Positions 1-9,858 of a stretch of 64,000 nt of DNA are shown in pieces (the stretch's first letter is position 1; every line of letters begins with the position of its first letter). This DNA is from Lachnospiraceae bacterium (GTDB lineage: Bacteria; Bacillota; Clostridia; Lachnospirales; Lachnospiraceae). The stretch covers positions 1-64,000 of the forward strand of contig JAQXVT010000041.1 of the NCBI GenBank assembly GCA_029225065.1, written 5' to 3'. The notes under the pieces were generated by a model, which saw only the letters and a list, made by a program, of their open reading frames with translations, ran no database searches and was not told the origin of the DNA. A program made the position numbers and the translations under genes.

Positions 1-59
1 GACGAATTCGTTCGTGTGAATGCTTTGCAATCGTATTTACGAATCGTTCAGGACAGCAA

Positions 60-100
60 AACAGCTTCCGGGAAAGAAAAGCCGGAAGCTGTTTTTGGTG
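60..100 (+). terminator. Rho-independent terminator of a gene upstream of the window
   Basis: aacagcttccgg-gaaagaaaag-ccggaagctgttttt stem-loop followed by a T-run. Confidence 0.7.
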
Positions 101-157
101 GGTAAGTTGTAAAATTTAGCTGAAGCTGTTTATTTTACAACAGGCAGATCCGCCATG

Positions 158-184
158 AAAACGGATTGCGAATATCCGTTTTGA
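158..184. repeat. REP-like hairpin repeat (aaacggattgcgaatatccgttttgact)
   Basis: Same core as copies at 37273, 38705 and 56454; self-complementary arms. Confidence 0.6.
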
Positions 185-203
185 CTTCGGTTAAACAGAT
201 CGA

Positions 204-1586
204 TTACAGAGTCTGAATCTTCTTGCGGTAAATCCGCAAAAACAGAATGATTGAAAGCAGGATCGATGCGATCTCCGCGATCGGGAAAGACCACCATACC
301 GCATGCAGACCGAACGCTTCTGCGAGAATCCAGGCAGCCGGGAGCAGCACGAGCAGCTGTCTTGCGACTGACACGATCAGGCTGTAAATACCGTTTCCAA
401 GCGCTTGGAAGACCGAACTGAGTACGATACAGAAACCTGCAAACAGGTAACTCCAGCTGATGATGCGAAGCGCGTTGGAGCCGATTGCGATCATGTCCTC
501 AGAAGCGTTAAAGAGCAGGAGCAGTTTGTCCGGAATCAGCTGGAACACAAGCAATCCGAGCATCATCATGACAAACGCAAACGTACAGCTTAAGCGGATC
601 GTGTGTGTGATGCGCTCTTTTTTGCGTGCGCCGTAGTTGAATGCGATGATTGGCACCATGCCGTTGTTCAATCCGAAGACCGGCATGAAAAAGAAGCTCT
701 GCAGCTTGAAGTAAACGCCAAATACTGCGGCTGCGGTTGAGGAAAAGACAAGCAGGATTTTATTCATTCCAAATGTCATGACCGAACCGATCGACATCAT
801 CAGGATGGACGGCACGCCGACGGAATAGATCGCTGCCACGGTTTTTCCCTCAAGACGCATATGCGTCGGATGGACTTCAATCTCGTGGTTGCGTTTTACA
901 TTGAAGAAGATGGCGAGCAGCATTGCGACGATCTGACCGAAGACGGTAGCGAGCGCGGCACCTGCGGCCCCCATTTTGGGGAATCCGAAATAGCCGAAGA
1001 TCAGGATCGGGTCAAAAATGATATTCAAAATCGCTCCCGTTCCCTGTGTGATCATCGTGTAAAAGGTGCGGCCGGTGGACTGCAGCAGACGTTCCAGTGT
1101 GATCTGAAGAAAGAGACCGATTGAAAGCCCACAGACGATTGTCATATACTGGACGCCGTATTCAACGATCTCGGTATTGTCCGTCTGCATGGCTAAAAAC
1201 GGCCGTGAGCCAAAGATTCCAAACAGGCAGAATACGGCAAAGCCGATGAGCGCAAGCAGGATACTGTTGTTGGCGGCTTTGTTTGCCTGGCCATAATTCT
1301 TTTCGCCGAGGCTTCTGGAGAGCAGTGCGTTGACACCAACGCCGGTACCGGAGGCCACGGCGATCATTAGGTTCTGGATCGGAAAGGCCAGGGATACGGC
1401 GGTCAGCGCATTTTCACTGATCTGAGAGACGAAGATACTGTCCACGACGTTGTAGAGCGCCTGGACGATCATGGAAATGATCATCGGAAGCGACATGGTA
1501 AGCAGCAGCTTCGGGATCGGCATGACGCCCATCTTGTTTTCTTTTCTTGGTTCGCCGGAATTTCCGGCCGCATTGGTTTTTTCCAT
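204..1586 (-). CDS. MATE family efflux transporter
   Basis: 460 aa, 12-TM MatE-like sequence (PMIISMIVQALYNVVDSIFV...). Confidence 0.9.
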   Translation of the reverse strand: MEKTNAAGNSGEPRKENKMGVMPIPKLLLTMSLPMIISMIVQALYNVVDSIFVSQISENALTAVSLAFPIQNLMIAVASGTGVGVNALLSRSLGEKNYGQANKAANNSILLALIGFAVFCLFGIFGSRPFLAMQTDNTEIVEYGVQYMTIVCGLSIGLFLQITLERLLQSTGRTFYTMITQGTGAILNIIFDPILIFGYFGFPKMGAAGAALATVFGQIVAMLLAIFFNVKRNHEIEVHPTHMRLEGKTVAAIYSVGVPSILMMSIGSVMTFGMNKILLVFSSTAAAVFGVYFKLQSFFFMPVFGLNNGMVPIIAFNYGARKKERITHTIRLSCTFAFVMMMLGLLVFQLIPDKLLLLFNASEDMIAIGSNALRIISWSYLFAGFCIVLSSVFQALGNGIYSLIVSVARQLLVLLPAAWILAEAFGLHAVWWSFPIAEIASILLSIILFLRIYRKKIQTL

Positions 1587-1799
1587 ACAGTTCTCCCTTC
1601 TGAAAGTATGTCACTGTCTGAAGCTGGCTGTATGTGACTTCAAACAGTAACAAAAAAGCAGCCGCATCTAAAAATGCGGCAGTCTGTGCAAAAAGCAGTT
1701 TCTTCTATTGTAAAGGGCATACCAGGAAATGTCAATTACAGGATGCAGAAAAACAGGACAGGAAAGCAGTTTTTGCCTTGACAAAAAAACGTGAACCAA

Positions 1800-2080
1800 C
1801 TATACTGAATGGCAAAGCCGTGAAGGGAACAAGTAAGAACAGACGGAACGCACAGAAAGCAGCCGGTTGATGAGAGGCGCGCGCAGAACTCTTTTCCGAA
1901 TACATCCCGGAGCTCCGCACCGAACGAAGTCCAGTAGGCTGCGGCGGGTGACGCCCGTTATGAGGTCAGGGTATGCAGTACCCGATGAGGCAGGCAATGT
2001 GAGTTGTCTGTGAAATAAGGTGGTAACACGGGATTTCGCTCTCGTCCTTAAAAAAATAAGGATGGGGGCTTTATTTTTTA
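1800..2080 (+). promoter_or_regulatory. T-box leader upstream of tyrS
   Basis: T-box motif AAGGTGGTAACACGG at 2017-2032 followed by cgtcctt-aaaaaat-aaggatgggggctttatttttt terminator, directly upstream of an aaRS gene. Confidence 0.85.
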
Positions 2081-2102
2081 TACCAGTTTCGAGCGGCATC
2101 AA

Positions 2103-2159
2103 GCCACAGACAGAAGCAGCGTAGCTGCGGATAGTCGGCGAAGCCGACGGGTCTGCGGT
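2103..2159. repeat. 57-nt three-stem structured repeat, copy 1
   Basis: GCCACAGAC...GTCTGCGGT enclosing GCAGC-GTA-GCTGC and GTCGGC-GAA-GCCGAC; second copy at 16360-16416. Confidence 0.7.
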
Positions 2160-2253
2160 CTGCGATCGAAACGTCCGGAATAAATGAACAGAAGGCTTCC
2201 GTCCGATCAATAAGCAAGCACTTAAATCACCCAAAAGAAAAGGAGACATCCCA

Positions 2254-3477
2254 ATGCAGATTTATGATGAACTCGTAGCAAGAGGCCTGATTGCGCAGGT
2301 CACAGATGAAAAAGAGATCCGCGATCTTGTAAACAATGGAAAAGCAACCTTCTACATCGGTTTTGACCCGACCGCAGACAGCCTTCATGTCGGACATTTC
2401 ATGGCACTCTGCCTGATGAAGCGTCTGCAGCAGGCAGGCAACAAGCCGATCGCGCTGATCGGCGGCGGTACAGCCATGATCGGTGACCCGAGCGGAAGAA
2501 CCGATATGCGTCAGATGATGACGAGAGAGACGATCCAGCACAACTGCGACTGCTTCAAGAAGCAGATGAGCCGTTTCATCGATTTCTCAGATGACAAGGC
2601 GCTGATGGTAAACAACGCAGACTGGCTTCTTGACCTGAACTATGTTGAAGTACTGCGCGAGGTAGGCGCACACTTCAGTGTAAACCGCATGCTGACCGCA
2701 GAGTGCTACAAGCAGCGTATGGAGCGCGGCCTGAGCTTCCTGGAATTCAATTACATGATCATGCAGAGCTACGATTTTTACGCACTGTACCAGAAATACG
2801 GCTGCAACATGCAGTTCGGCGGCGATGACCAGTGGAGCAATATGCTCGGCGGTACGGAGCTGATCCGCCGCAAGCTTGGCAAAGACGCATACGCTATGAC
2901 CATCACGCTGCTGCTCAATTCCGAAGGCAAGAAGATGGGCAAAACCCAGAGCGGAGCTGTATGGCTTGATCCGAACAAGACTTCTCCGTTTGATTTCTAT
3001 CAGTACTGGAGAAATGTCGCAGACGCAGATGTCCTGAAGTGTCTGCGCATGCTGACCTTCCTGCCCCTGGAGCAGATCGACGAGATGGACAAGTGGGAAG
3101 GAAGCCAGCTCAACCAGGCAAAGGAGATCCTTGCTTACGAGCTGACCGCACTGGTACACGGCGAGGAAGAGGCAAAGAAGGCACAGGAAGGCGCACGCGC
3201 CCTGTTCTCCATGGGAAATGCAGAGCATATGCCGACCGCAGAGCTTTCTGATGAGGACTTCACCGAGGATGCAATCGACATCGTATCCCTGCTGCACAAA
3301 TCCGGTCTGGCAAATACCCGTTCCGAGGGACGCCGTGCCGTAGAGCAGGGCGGCGTATCTGCAGACGGCGAGAAGATCACCGACCCGAAGGCAACCCTGG
3401 CAAAAGAGAAGTTTGAGGGCGACGGTATTGTCGTAAAGAAAGGAAAGAAGAACTTCCGGAAAGTGGTTCTGAAATAA
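2254..3477 (+). CDS. tyrS: Tyrosyl-tRNA synthetase
   Basis: TyrRS signature [13 protein letters not shown] and KMGKTQSGA (KMSKS-like); RBS aaggaga. Confidence 0.97.
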   Translation: MQIYDELVARGLIAQVTDEKEIRDLVNNGKATFYIGFDPTADSLHVGHFMALCLMKRLQQAGNKPIALIGGGTAMIGDPSGRTDMRQMMTRETIQHNCDCFKKQMSRFIDFSDDKALMVNNADWLLDLNYVEVLREVGAHFSVNRMLTAECYKQRMERGLSFLEFNYMIMQSYDFYALYQKYGCNMQFGGDDQWSNMLGGTELIRRKLGKDAYAMTITLLLNSEGKKMGKTQSGAVWLDPNKTSPFDFYQYWRNVADADVLKCLRMLTFLPLEQIDEMDKWEGSQLNQAKEILAYELTALVHGEEEAKKAQEGARALFSMGNAEHMPTAELSDEDFTEDAIDIVSLLHKSGLANTRSEGRRAVEQGGVSADGEKITDPKATLAKEKFEGDGIVVKKGKKNFRKVVLK

Positions 3478-3544
3478 GAGTTGAGCAAGGAAGGATATTT
3501 GTGATTTATTTCACTGTCTGGTAAAAAATAAGAGGTAAAAGAGA

Positions 3545-3601
3545 AGGCTGCCACGGGAACATCTGGGAAAAAACAGATGCACCCGGGGCGGCCTTTTTTA
3601 T
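3545..3601 (+). terminator. tyrS terminator
   Basis: aggctgcc...ggcggcc-tttttta stem-loop. Confidence 0.7.
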
Positions 3602-3698
3602 TCCAGCGAATAATGAGTCAGGCAGCCGTGTATGCAGGGATACCATGCGAGACAGATGTTCAAAAAATGCAAAAAAAATTTTAATAAAATTACAAAAA

Positions 3699-3751
3699 TC
3701 TTGATCTGGATCAAGAAAATGAAAAACTGAAAATGAGAAATATAGTATAAT
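3699..3751 (+). promoter_or_regulatory. CRP/FNR-like dyad plus -10 box
   Basis: TCTTGATCTGGATCAAGA (3699-3716) and TATAAT (3746-3751); duplicated at 6606-6658 with identical spacing. Confidence 0.6.
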
Positions 3752-3900
3752 ACAGGAAATTAATAATTGGTGAAAAGGCGTGTGTGAAGGAAGGAGGGAA
3801 TTGAATAGGGAAAATGTAAAAAATGGCGCTGCCCATTAAAAAAATACAGTAAGGAGGATTTTGAAAATCCGCTAAATAAGTAGGACAAAGGAGAGAATGT

Positions 3901-5682
3901 ATGAAGAAAAAAGAATGGAAGACAATAAAACGTTTATTGGGCTGTTTTGCGATTTTGATCTGTACATTTGCAATGTATCTTCCGGCTCAGGCAACCATTA
4001 TTCCGAGATTGGAAAATGGAAAGTATATCAAAACCTACCTGCTTTCTACATGGAAGAATGCTTATGTTTATACGAGATCAGATCTGTCGACAAGAGGAGT
4101 CTCGGGACCGGTGGAAAGACGGTATAACGCATCGATTTATCCATCGGACGAAATTTACGTTTATAAAATGACAAGCAGATATTGTTATGTAAGTTATCCG
4201 ACTTCCCGTGGACGAAATTACGGATATATACGTTCAACCGACATAATTTCCGGATTTCCAGATGATAAGCCGCAGAACAGCAGAGGTTCTATGACGACTT
4301 ATAAGAGAGCCGGAAGCGGACGTTATGGAAGTATCTCAAATGGAGACCGCGTATATAAACGCGGAGAATCCGGATCGTATACGCAGGTAATTTATCCAAT
4401 TGGCGGAAATCGTTTCAAAATGGGATGGGTAGCTACGAGCGACTACAACAGATATGTAAAAAAGGAAGAACTTACAGAAGTTAATTTAAGCAGCTCGATG
4501 TACAATTTTGAGTCGGCACTTAAAGGCGGAATGGTGATGGATGTAGCCGGAGGCGGCACAGGAAATGGAACCAATATTATGCTGTGGCAGTCTCATGGAG
4601 ACAATAATCAGAAGTTTTGGGCAACAAGATTGAACTCAGGCTGGTACAGAATTAAGGATGTGAACTCTTGCAAAGTACTCGATGTGGCAGGCGGACAGCG
4701 GGGCAGCGGAGTAAACGTTCAGCTGTATCAGTGGAACGGCAGTGACGCGCAGCTGTGGAAATTCTACAAAGACGGAAATAACTATTATTACATTAAGAAT
4801 AAGCTGGGATATTACCTCGACGTAAGTGGAGGAGTTTCTGACAACGGTACAAATATTCAGGTTTATGAGCTGAACAAGTCAGGCGCGCAGAAGTGGTATC
4901 TGAAAAAAACGTCAAGGTATACACCGGTCGCACCAGTTTATAATCTGGTTAGTCAGTCCGAGATTGATTCGGCTGCAAGCAGATATGGAATATCGAGCGG
5001 CTCTAATGCATACAAAGCTCTGAATCTGATTAATTCAAAGTACTATTCGCAGCTTAAGAACAATGAGAATGGGACAAATGTTTTTCTGTTTGAGGGCGTA
5101 GGAGCAAGTTCAAATGCTTCAAGCCGAATGAACGCAATGTGTGTTGTTGTAAAAAATAAGAAAATTGTATACATCAATAAATACTCTTCAACGATTCCGG
5201 ATAACCCATTCACGCCGAGGTTAAATGGAGGAACAGCGGTTCCTACCATGCTTCCGGGAGTTTACAATTTTACGACAACAAACCATCAGGCAAGTAAGTC
5301 TGTAACAAGAAGGTATATTCCGTATGCGGCGCTTCATATCAGCAGTGGAGGAACTAACGTTTTACGCCATAATTCAGTTAATTCCTGGTATTACAGCAAT
5401 TCCGGAGCAATTAATGTCCATGGAAGAAGCGGCGCCAGAACAAATAATTCAGCGAACTCGGCTGGATGCATACTTGTAGGAGATATCTTCAGCAACTATC
5501 CAAGTGAATACTCCAATTTTATAAAAGCAGTTGATATTGTTTCGTCTGGAACATATGTATCGAAAGCAACAAGATATTCCTATTATCGAACCGGCAAGAT
5601 TGTAATTGACAGAAGCTATGCCCGTGATTATCTCCGGAATGTGGGATATTCGTCAGGAGCAGTCGATATTTTGGCGAGATAA
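3901..5682 (+). CDS. Secreted protein with SH3-like N-terminus, ricin-type beta-trefoil (RICIN_14-like) lectin domain and C-terminal L,D-transpeptidase-like domain
   Basis: Signal peptide; repeated VMDVAGGGTGNGTNIMLWQ / VLDVAGGQRGSGVNVQLYQW / YLDVSGGVSDNGTNIQVYE trefoil units; C-terminal INVHGRSG...NSAGCILVG resembles the YkuD H...S-x-GC motif. Confidence 0.7.
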   Translation: MKKKEWKTIKRLLGCFAILICTFAMYLPAQATIIPRLENGKYIKTYLLSTWKNAYVYTRSDLSTRGVSGPVERRYNASIYPSDEIYVYKMTSRYCYVSYPTSRGRNYGYIRSTDIISGFPDDKPQNSRGSMTTYKRAGSGRYGSISNGDRVYKRGESGSYTQVIYPIGGNRFKMGWVATSDYNRYVKKEELTEVNLSSSMYNFESALKGGMVMDVAGGGTGNGTNIMLWQSHGDNNQKFWATRLNSGWYRIKDVNSCKVLDVAGGQRGSGVNVQLYQWNGSDAQLWKFYKDGNNYYYIKNKLGYYLDVSGGVSDNGTNIQVYELNKSGAQKWYLKKTSRYTPVAPVYNLVSQSEIDSAASRYGISSGSNAYKALNLINSKYYSQLKNNENGTNVFLFEGVGASSNASSRMNAMCVVVKNKKIVYINKYSSTIPDNPFTPRLNGGTAVPTMLPGVYNFTTTNHQASKSVTRRYIPYAALHISSGGTNVLRHNSVNSWYYSNSGAINVHGRSGARTNNSANSAGCILVGDIFSNYPSEYSNFIKAVDIVSSGTYVSKATRYSYYRTGKIVIDRSYARDYLRNVGYSSGAVDILAR

Positions 5683-5730
5683 AAGGAAAAACTGAAATGG
5701 TTCATCCTTAAACAAAAAGGAGAGAAAAGT

Positions 5731-6441
5731 ATGAAAGCAGAAAAATTTTTCAGACATGCATGGATGATTTGCCTGGTATTAATCGCAGTACTGGCTTTTG
5801 GCGGTACGAACTCAATGGCAGCCGCGGAAGCTTCGAAAGTTTCTTATACGATTACGAATAAGTCAAAAAAAGCGAGTTACAAGAATCGTTTAAGTGCAAA
5901 TTATTTGTATCAGCTGCCGCAGTTAAAAGGAAGCAGTGCTGCGATAAAGAAGATTAATAAATCTTTGCAGGAGGATTACAAAAATACACTTTCTGGAAAA
6001 AGTATGGTTTTTGAGTCGTATGAAAATTGGAAGTATCGTTCTATTTATCAGCGGTATCCAGATAAATTTTTTTATACGACGACATGCAAAGTAACGTATA
6101 ATCAAAATGGATATATTTGTTTTCGGTTCTTCAGTCAGTGGTACATAGGCGGTGTTTATAATGGTTGGGTCTATGGACTGACCTATCGTCTGAGTGACGG
6201 AAAGAAAATGGGAATCCAGGATGTTCTTGCAGGATCAAAGAGCACGATGAAAAAGCGGATTGCACAGACGTATTCCAGAAGAGTATCCAGTGCGGGATAC
6301 GCGCCGATCATGCAGATGAAATATTCTGATTTCAAGTTTTATATTATGCCGGGTAAAAAAGTTGCGTTGTGCTTTGGCCCGTATCAGCCGATGGGAGGAA
6401 ATGGCCGCACTGCATTCAGTATGGCGGGAAAACTGAAATAA
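5731..6441 (+). CDS. Secreted DUF3298/RsiV-like domain protein
   Basis: Signal peptide; YQLPQLKGSSAAIKKINKSL... YRLSDGKKMGIQDVLAG... resembles PdaC/RsiV DUF3298. Confidence 0.55.
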   Translation: MKAEKFFRHAWMICLVLIAVLAFGGTNSMAAAEASKVSYTITNKSKKASYKNRLSANYLYQLPQLKGSSAAIKKINKSLQEDYKNTLSGKSMVFESYENWKYRSIYQRYPDKFFYTTTCKVTYNQNGYICFRFFSQWYIGGVYNGWVYGLTYRLSDGKKMGIQDVLAGSKSTMKKRIAQTYSRRVSSAGYAPIMQMKYSDFKFYIMPGKKVALCFGPYQPMGGNGRTAFSMAGKLK

Positions 6442-6461
6442 GTTAGCAGGTAATACTTGGC

Positions 6462-6506
6462 TCGTATTTCTGTAGAGAATATCTGCAGAAATACGGGCTT
6501 TTCTTT
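6462..6506 (+). terminator. Terminator after 5731-6441
   Basis: cgtatttctg...cagaaatacggg-cttttctttg stem-loop. Confidence 0.7.
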
Positions 6507-6605
6507 GCATTATGAAGGAAGATTTCCGAAAAAAAGAAAAGCGGATGGAGAAACAAATGGCTGAATTTTTTGGATGCCAAAAAAGTTTAATAAAAATTAT
6601 AAAAA

Positions 6606-6658
6606 TCTTGATCTAGATCAAGAAAAATAAAAAACATGGATGCTAAATAGAGTATAAT
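6606..6658 (+). promoter_or_regulatory. CRP/FNR-like dyad plus -10 box, second copy
   Basis: Perfect 18-bp palindrome TCTTGATCTAGATCAAGA (6606-6623) and TATAAT (6653-6658). Confidence 0.6.
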
Positions 6659-6739
6659 ACAGGAAAATAGTGTTTGGTGAAATGGAAGATGAAGGAGAAG
6701 AGAAAACCTGCAGGCAAACATATTTAGGAGGAAGAGAGG

Positions 6740-8707
6740 ATGAAATGTATGAAAATGAAAACAGGAAAATGGAGATTTTTGAGGGCACTGCTTCTTTTGT
6801 GCAGTATGGTCGTTTCAATGAGCTTCTGTATTTCGGCGTCAGCAGCGAAAGAAAGCGAGGATAACGGAACATTTGCGCGGGCGGATAAAATTGCGCTTGG
6901 AACACTCGTGAAAGGAGATATTTCGGCAGCGGGAGACGAAGATTTCTTCAAATTCACGATCAGTAAGACTGGAAAAATTACTATTAAGGAGTACTGGTTT
7001 AGGCCGGAAGGATATGATGGTGTTGACGGAGTCAGCCTATATTTATATGATAGCAATCGAAGAGCGATTTATGAGCAAAAAGATGATGAATTTACAGCGC
7101 AGTCGATTAGTGTGACCCCAGGGACTTATTATATTAGGGTAACCCAGTGCGGAACGTATGGAGATCCAATTCCTTATGGTTTTAAAATTACTTTTTCAAA
7201 AGGAAAAGGAACCTACCGGAATGTAGATAATTTTAACTCTTTTAGCCGGGCAAAAAAAATAAGTCTGGGGAAAAAGGTATATGGTAATATCAGTAAATCA
7301 GATGAGTGTGATTACTATAAGTTTACACTTCCGCAGGCCGGAGTGGTGGATCTGACTAAGGCAAGCGCACAATCCGGAGATGACTACGAGCTGTGGAATA
7401 CATATCTGTATAATTCCAGAAAAGAAATCATAGATGCAGGAATGAATTCATATGGAGGGAACCGAGTCGGTCTTGCAGCGGGCACGTATTATATTAAAGT
7501 AACAAGAGGAAATCGCTGGAACAAAAAGAACTATTATATTATGGTTCGCTACAAAAAGAGCAATTCGTGGGAAAAAGAACTGAACGATACCCTTGACTGC
7601 AGTACGACAGTACGCCTGAATTCTTATATGTATGGTTCCAGCAATGTATGGAGTGATGTAGATTGCTATACCTTTACCGTGCCAAGAGATGGAAAGGTGA
7701 AATTTGAATTTTACATGGGGATGGCGAGTTATATCACATTGTATGATTCGGAGTATCGGCAGGTAAAAGGAAAGCTACTGTGTGAAATGTATGGTGGAGG
7801 TGATGAGGATTCAGTTGAAAAAGCAACAAAAACGGTTTCATTAAAAAAAGGACGTTATTATCTGAAGATAAATCATGATTATCTAAATTCAGGAAGTGGT
7901 AACAGTAACTATCGTTTCCGAATTTGTATGGCCGCGCAGCCAGCGTCTATAAAGCTGAATAGAACCAGCGTAACGCTGTCGCTCCCGAGCACAAAGACCG
8001 CCCAGCTGAAAGCAACCGTCACAGGAACAAGCAAAAAAGTTACCTGGAAATCAAGCAATACACGTGTTGCTACAGTAAGCTCTACTGGAAAAGTGACTGC
8101 AAAGGCAGCGGGTAAAACAGTGATTACGGCTTCGGCGAATGGAAAGACGGCGAAGTGTACGGTGACGGTAAAAAATATCAAAGTGTCAAAGGCGAAAGCA
8201 GAATATTTGAGATATTTGCAGCGCTCAGAAAAAGTGAAAGTGAAATTTGCAATCAGGGATATATTCGGAGACAGTACACCAGAACTGATCACTATAAAGA
8301 AATATCTTAACAGTAACTATCGGTCAATTATGATACAGTGGTATGATCCGTCATTCCAGGGATATGATGAATACGCAGGCAGTCATCATTTGCGAACGCT
8401 TGAATTGCTGGCCCCCGATGCAATCTATGTAAATAAAAAGAAAAAGATTTATGTAGAGTATCAAAAAGGAACACCGAGTGGATATGCTGTAAGAAGACTT
8501 CCGACAGGAGATCTGTTAAAATCGTTCTGGGCGTATAGTGACGGAGAAAAAATGCATTACAGGTCATCTGAAACTTTTTCAGAATTGACTCAAAAGCAAT
8601 GGAGTAATCAGATCGGAGCATATTTGCAGGGATGTGTTTATTACAGTGAAAAAACATTGTCAATGTATACGAATAATTCAAGCAACAGAAACAGAATTTT
8701 AAAATAA
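6740..8707 (+). CDS. Secreted protein with PPC-like domains and a Big_2 (Ig-like) domain
   Basis: Repeated NGTFARADKIALGTLVKGDISAAGDEDFFKFTI / NSFSRAKKISLGKKVYGNISKSDECDYYKFTL units; Big_2 SIKLNRTSVTLSLPSTKTAQLKATVTGTSKKVTWKSSNTRVATVSSTGKVTAKAAG. Confidence 0.75.
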   Translation: MKCMKMKTGKWRFLRALLLLCSMVVSMSFCISASAAKESEDNGTFARADKIALGTLVKGDISAAGDEDFFKFTISKTGKITIKEYWFRPEGYDGVDGVSLYLYDSNRRAIYEQKDDEFTAQSISVTPGTYYIRVTQCGTYGDPIPYGFKITFSKGKGTYRNVDNFNSFSRAKKISLGKKVYGNISKSDECDYYKFTLPQAGVVDLTKASAQSGDDYELWNTYLYNSRKEIIDAGMNSYGGNRVGLAAGTYYIKVTRGNRWNKKNYYIMVRYKKSNSWEKELNDTLDCSTTVRLNSYMYGSSNVWSDVDCYTFTVPRDGKVKFEFYMGMASYITLYDSEYRQVKGKLLCEMYGGGDEDSVEKATKTVSLKKGRYYLKINHDYLNSGSGNSNYRFRICMAAQPASIKLNRTSVTLSLPSTKTAQLKATVTGTSKKVTWKSSNTRVATVSSTGKVTAKAAGKTVITASANGKTAKCTVTVKNIKVSKAKAEYLRYLQRSEKVKVKFAIRDIFGDSTPELITIKKYLNSNYRSIMIQWYDPSFQGYDEYAGSHHLRTLELLAPDAIYVNKKKKIYVEYQKGTPSGYAVRRLPTGDLLKSFWAYSDGEKMHYRSSETFSELTQKQWSNQIGAYLQGCVYYSEKTLSMYTNNSSNRNRILK

Positions 8708-8721
8708 AGAGGAGTAATCGT

Positions 8722-9762
8722 ATGAGCAATGGAGTTCTGAAAATCAGTACAGGTATACTCTTGTGTTTGTTCGCAGTATTTGGCAATACGAAAGATATTG
8801 TGGCCGAAGAATCGGCCACAGGCTATCCGGCGTATGACGAGATTCTTCAGAGTTATTATGAAGGAGCTATCCAGAACTGGAATATTCAGGAATTTCAGGA
8901 AAATGATCTCTGCTATCTTGCTGGTTATACGCCAGACATTAATAAGCTGGGCTATTGTCTGATGGATGTGGATCAGGACGGGACGGAGGAACTGTTGACT
9001 GGTACAATCATGGAAGATGATTATCCGAATGAGATGTTTTTTGATTTGTATACCATTCAGAATGGAAATATAGTTCGCGTTGTAACAAGCGGTGAGCGTG
9101 ACCGTTACTATGTATGTGAGAATGGTATGATTGCAAATGAAGGTTCGAGCAGCGCGATGAATTCCTGTTGGAATTACTATGATTATGCACAAGGAAAACT
9201 GACAATAAAGGAGTCTGTTTTTTTCGATGGATATTATGATTCGGAGAATCCGTATTTTTATACGACAGGAGAGTCACATGATGATTATTCGTGTCCGATT
9301 TCGGAGGAGTCAGCAGATGCGATTATTGATCAGTATACCTACAAAGACCTTCCTTTTATCCCTCTGTCAGAGCTAAGCGAAAGAAATGCGACAGTGAATG
9401 GTGAGACCGGGGAAATGTCGGTGCTGAGACAAAAGGCAGAAGCGGAGGTGACAGAGGTTGAGCAGCAGGACGAGGTATTGCAGAGCGAATTGAATGATAC
9501 GGCGGACGTTCAGGAAGAGGCCTATTGCCAAAATCTGACAAGACGGTATCAGCTATGGGATGGAGAATTAAATGCTCTTTGGTCTTATCTGCAGGACACG
9601 CTTTCTGAAAACGAAATGGATGTACTTATGCAGGAAGAGGTTGCATGGATTAATGAAAAAGAGGCGGCTGTTAATTCAGCTGTGTCAGAAGCGGAGGGAC
9701 TAAACAGTGCAATTGATTTTACCATAGAACGAGTTTATTATCTGCTGAGCAGAATTTCGTGA
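8722..9762 (+). CDS. Secreted protein with C-terminal LprI/DUF1311-like region
   Basis: Signal peptide; C-terminal YQLWDGELNALWSYLQDTLSENEMDVLMQEEVAWINEKE. Confidence 0.55.
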   Translation: MSNGVLKISTGILLCLFAVFGNTKDIVAEESATGYPAYDEILQSYYEGAIQNWNIQEFQENDLCYLAGYTPDINKLGYCLMDVDQDGTEELLTGTIMEDDYPNEMFFDLYTIQNGNIVRVVTSGERDRYYVCENGMIANEGSSSAMNSCWNYYDYAQGKLTIKESVFFDGYYDSENPYFYTTGESHDDYSCPISEESADAIIDQYTYKDLPFIPLSELSERNATVNGETGEMSVLRQKAEAEVTEVEQQDEVLQSELNDTADVQEEAYCQNLTRRYQLWDGELNALWSYLQDTLSENEMDVLMQEEVAWINEKEAAVNSAVSEAEGLNSAIDFTIERVYYLLSRIS

Positions 9763-9810
9763 TGACGTGTGGTGGAATTAAAGGTGCCGGATAAAAAGCT
9801 GCATAATATT

Positions 9811-9858
9811 TACCCCATATTTCTGTGGATTACACCCGCAGGGATATGGGGCTTTTTG
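9811..9858 (+). terminator. Terminator
   Basis: ccccatatttctg...cagggatatgggg-cttttt. Confidence 0.7.

Noticed and set aside
1898-1906. Exact T-box specifier codon (TAC in gaatacatc at 1901, or TAC at 1979)
   Set aside because: Two candidates; I could not fold stem I confidently enough by eye to assign it.
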